NCBI GenBank assembly: GCA_002731905.1
Contig: PCBV01000037.1
Location: forward strand, 20,691-27,477
Reading direction: 5' to 3'
Source of the DNA: Methanobacteriota archaeon
GTDB lineage: Archaea > Thermoplasmatota > Poseidoniia > MGIII > CG-Epi1
Length of the DNA: 6,787 bases
Shown in pieces: positions 5,083 through 6,787 of the stretch (within the stretch, counting starts at the first letter, position 1; every line of letters begins with the position of its first letter). A program made the translations under genes and the position numbers. Under the pieces are notes generated by a model. The model was not told the DNA's origin and ran no database searches. It worked only from the letters and a program-made list of their open reading frames with translations.

Positions 5083-6476
5083 AGGCGAGATAGCCGTTCG
5101 GCAATCACACCCATCGCAGTTGCGGTCTCCAATTCAACGCTGTGGCCGGTCAGTTCGAGGTGGAATTTAGACGCTTTGAGCAGCTTTCCCGGTAATCCTT
5201 GCGGACCGACCCCCATCAGTAGGCAGAGCCGTCCTTCGAACGAATCAGGCGGTTCTGGCTTGGCCGGTTGCGGGGTCGTTGCGACCAGCGTGCCAACCCA
5301 TTTCCCTGGGACGCCGCTGAACTGCCGTACCCGTTTCTCCGCAACAAGCGCGGCAAACCAGCTACCACCATCAGCGTGCGATTCCTGCGCAACCCTGCGT
5401 GCCAGTATGGGCAAATCCATTTCGGGAAAATCGACCAGCGCCAGCTCGAACCCGAATCCAGCGCAGAGGGCTCCAGCACGCGCCAGCGCCCGCAAGTGCG
5501 GTCCCTTCAACCCTCCACGGTAGCCATTCCAGAGGCCAAGTGCATGCTTTCCCGCCGAGGTTGGCAGTTCAGCGACGACTGCGGGAGTAGCTTTTGCAGC
5601 CTTGCTGCTCAGTCGTTCCTGACCGCGTGCAAGAGTCTCAAGCACTTTTTGGCGTGTAGTATCATCATTGATTTCTCCAGCCAGTTTACTCCCCTCACCC
5701 AGCCACTCCTGCGCTAGTGTGCGATTGCCCAGTCGGTGTACTGTGCCGGCGAGGGTGCCAAGCAACCGTGCAGCCTCATCTGGTGGGCGCTCTCGGGATG
5801 CATCAGTCAGTAGATTCAGCTCATCCTGTTCGGCGACCGAAGCCAGGTAGCGCAGCCCCTCTGCACCCGGACCGAGCGTGAGTGCCTGTTCCAACGGTGT
5901 CGGCGATACTGTGCGCTTTTTTCGCCGTAATTGCAGGTGCAGGTAGCCCAGTAGCCGCACCGCTTGCTGGCGTGGCAGCTGGGAGAGGTTCGCCATTACT
6001 GCTGCTGGCTGCAAGTCACTCACCCAAGCGCGCAGTACTGGTTTGGCGGACGCCACTTCCTGTCCTGTATTGGCGAGTGCTAGCTCAAGCAAATCGTGCT
6101 GTAGTTGCGCTGGCAGTCGCGGAGCGACTTCCTTGAGCACAGTCACTAGTGCTTCACCGTGCAGCGTTTGCAGGTGGACCATCAGAGCACGCATAGCTGG
6201 CGGACGGTCCCTTGCAGAGCGCCAATCGGCGAGACCCTTTGCCAGCTCGCCTACCAGCTCGGCATGGCGCCACTCTTGCTCCACACGCTCGGCGGTGCTG
6301 AGCGCGTCGCGAACCAGTGATTGCGCCTGTCGCTGCGCGACGTCGTTGCGACTTGAGAGCTCGAGTAGCGCCTGGGCTCGATAGTAGGGTTCAAGCGCGT
6401 GCGCCTGCTCAACCAGCCCTTCTAGTGGCGCTCCCTGTCGCGAACCCCGTATCAGTGTGCGGTAGGCGGACGGCAT
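5079..6476 (-). CDS. Helical-repeat protein fused to a C-terminal DUF531 domain
   Basis: From ATG at 6476 the protein has 465 residues; an in-frame GTG (6497) or TTG (6506) would add 7 or 10. None has a ribosome site, so the start is uncertain. Residues 1 to about 305 are mostly amphipathic helices rich in Leu, Ala, Arg and Glu, resembling HEAT- or TPR-like scaffolds, but I find no exact repeat. Residues about 310-465 match my memory of DUF531: ALGLWNGY at the front, LCAGFGFELALVDFP, a central GGSWFAAL, then G422-V-G-P-Q-G-L-P429 and SVELETATAMGVI (446-458). The last part has the look of a SPOUT-fold knot (Gly-rich loop, then 'GLP', then 'LETATAMG'), so an RNA methyltransferase-like or nucleotide-binding role is possible but unproven. 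DUF531 is archaeal, which supports the origin of the window. It overlaps mutL tail to tail by four bases. Confidence 0.82.
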   Translation of the reverse strand: MPSAYRTLIRGSRQGAPLEGLVEQAHALEPYYRAQALLELSSRNDVAQRQAQSLVRDALSTAERVEQEWRHAELVGELAKGLADWRSARDRPPAMRALMVHLQTLHGEALVTVLKEVAPRLPAQLQHDLLELALANTGQEVASAKPVLRAWVSDLQPAAVMANLSQLPRQQAVRLLGYLHLQLRRKKRTVSPTPLEQALTLGPGAEGLRYLASVAEQDELNLLTDASRERPPDEAARLLGTLAGTVHRLGNRTLAQEWLGEGSKLAGEINDDTTRQKVLETLARGQERLSSKAAKATPAVVAELPTSAGKHALGLWNGYRGGLKGPHLRALARAGALCAGFGFELALVDFPEMDLPILARRVAQESHADGGSWFAALVAEKRVRQFSGVPGKWVGTLVATTPQPAKPEPPDSFEGRLCLLMGVGPQGLPGKLLKASKFHLELTGHSVELETATAMGVIAERLSRL

Positions 6477-6538
6477 GTGTTCGCGATGACGTGCCACGCG
6501 CGGCAAGACTCGTGGGGCTTAAGGTCGCCGGCCACGCT

Positions 6539-6546
6539 ACTTATGG
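6539..6546 (+). promoter_or_regulatory. Weak TATA-like element before the SRPBCC gene
   Basis: ACTTATGG is centred about 25 bases before GTG at 6567, with no ribosome site between. It fits a leaderless start but is a poor TATA match. If ATG at 6543 were the real start this element would be coding. Confidence 0.2.
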
Positions 6547-6566
6547 TGTGGTGCCGTTTAGGGCGC

Positions 6567-6787
6567 GTGGTACTATTCGAGCAGGAGACAGAGGTCGCTG
6601 CGCCAGTCGAAGAACTGTTTGCGTGGCACGAACGGCCCGGCGCCTTCAAACGGCTGGTACCGCCTTTCGACCCCGTCACGCTGCTGCGCCGTGAAGGCGA
6701 CCTGCAGTCCGGGAGGGTTGAGCTGAAAGTGCGTGCACCTTTCCGCCGTCGCTGGGTCGCGCGCCACCACAGCTACGTCCGCCAACG
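6567..6787 (+). CDS. SRPBCC-type ligand-binding protein, 5' end only
   Basis: The frame is open from GTG at 6567 to the right edge, 73 full codons, with no stop. It reads VVLFEQETEVAAPVEELFAW, then HERPGAFKRLVPPFDPVTLL, then a basic stretch ending ARHHSYVRQ. The W-H-E-R-P-G-A-F-x-R-L-x-P-P pattern, followed by '.V.L..REGDLQSG.VEL', is typical of the SRPBCC (START/Bet v1-like) domain found alone or in front of TIGR01777-type sugar-nucleotide epimerases. Such domains hold a hydrophobic ligand in a deep cavity; the ligand is unknown. The frame is also open upstream to ATG codons at 6543 and 6486, but homologues as I recall them start just before the 'F....V.APVEE' segment, so GTG 6567 is preferred. 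It is divergent from the DUF531 gene, about 90 bases apart. Whether an epimerase domain follows lies beyond the window. Confidence 0.8.
   Translation, partial: MVLFEQETEVAAPVEELFAWHERPGAFKRLVPPFDPVTLLRREGDLQSGRVELKVRAPFRRRWVARHHSYVRQ

Noticed and set aside
5176..5717. Two plus-strand open frames opposite the DUF531 domain
   Set aside because: Both are low-complexity and lie over a conserved domain on the other strand.
6573..6785. Minus-strand open frame at the right edge
   Set aside because: The plus strand here encodes the WHERPGAF signature of SRPBCC proteins, and the minus frame has no domain.

Overview
The window looks archaeal, from a GC-rich genome that carries one AT-rich block. Four things suggest Archaea. 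The long minus-strand gene at the right ends in a domain that reads as DUF531, a family I know only from archaea. The block between the regulator and the iron permease has an archaeal-type TATA box (TTTATATA). Several genes lack a Shine-Dalgarno sequence but have an AT-rich element about 25-28 bases before the start codon, the pattern of leaderless archaeal mRNAs. The regulator is of the IdeR/DtxR kind with a FeoA-like tail, common in Euryarchaeota. I cannot place the lineage; an uncultured euryarchaeon is a guess.

Left part (1-968, plus strand): the C-terminal end of a pentapeptide-repeat protein built from near-identical 30-base units, then a strong hairpin, then a GYF_2-like protein with an unrecognised C-terminal domain. 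Middle left (975-1713, minus strand): a thioredoxin and a DsrE-like protein, both GC-rich. Middle (1713-3308): an AT-rich block with a DtxR-family metal regulator on the minus strand and an FTR1-type iron permease on the plus strand, divergent around a 168-base control region that holds three copies of an ATTTAGG-N4-CCTAAAT operator. The regulator's stop codon overlaps the DsrE-like start codon (TAATG), so regulator, DsrE-like protein and perhaps thioredoxin may form one minus-strand operon. Right part (3352-6787, GC-rich): an endonuclease-type MutL on the plus strand, a convergent DUF531 fusion protein overlapping it by 4 bases, and at the edge the start of an SRPBCC-type ligand-binding protein on the plus strand.

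Working model (inference): when iron is sufficient the DtxR-like protein binds the three operators and shuts off the iron permease and its own operon. When iron is scarce the permease is made together with the DsrE-like protein and perhaps thioredoxin, linking iron uptake to thiol or sulfur chemistry. The base composition changes sharply at both ends of the regulator-permease block, which suggests it was acquired as a unit. No tRNA, rRNA, CRISPR array or insertion sequence was seen. The only gene-free stretch longer than 100 bases is the control region at 2364-2531.
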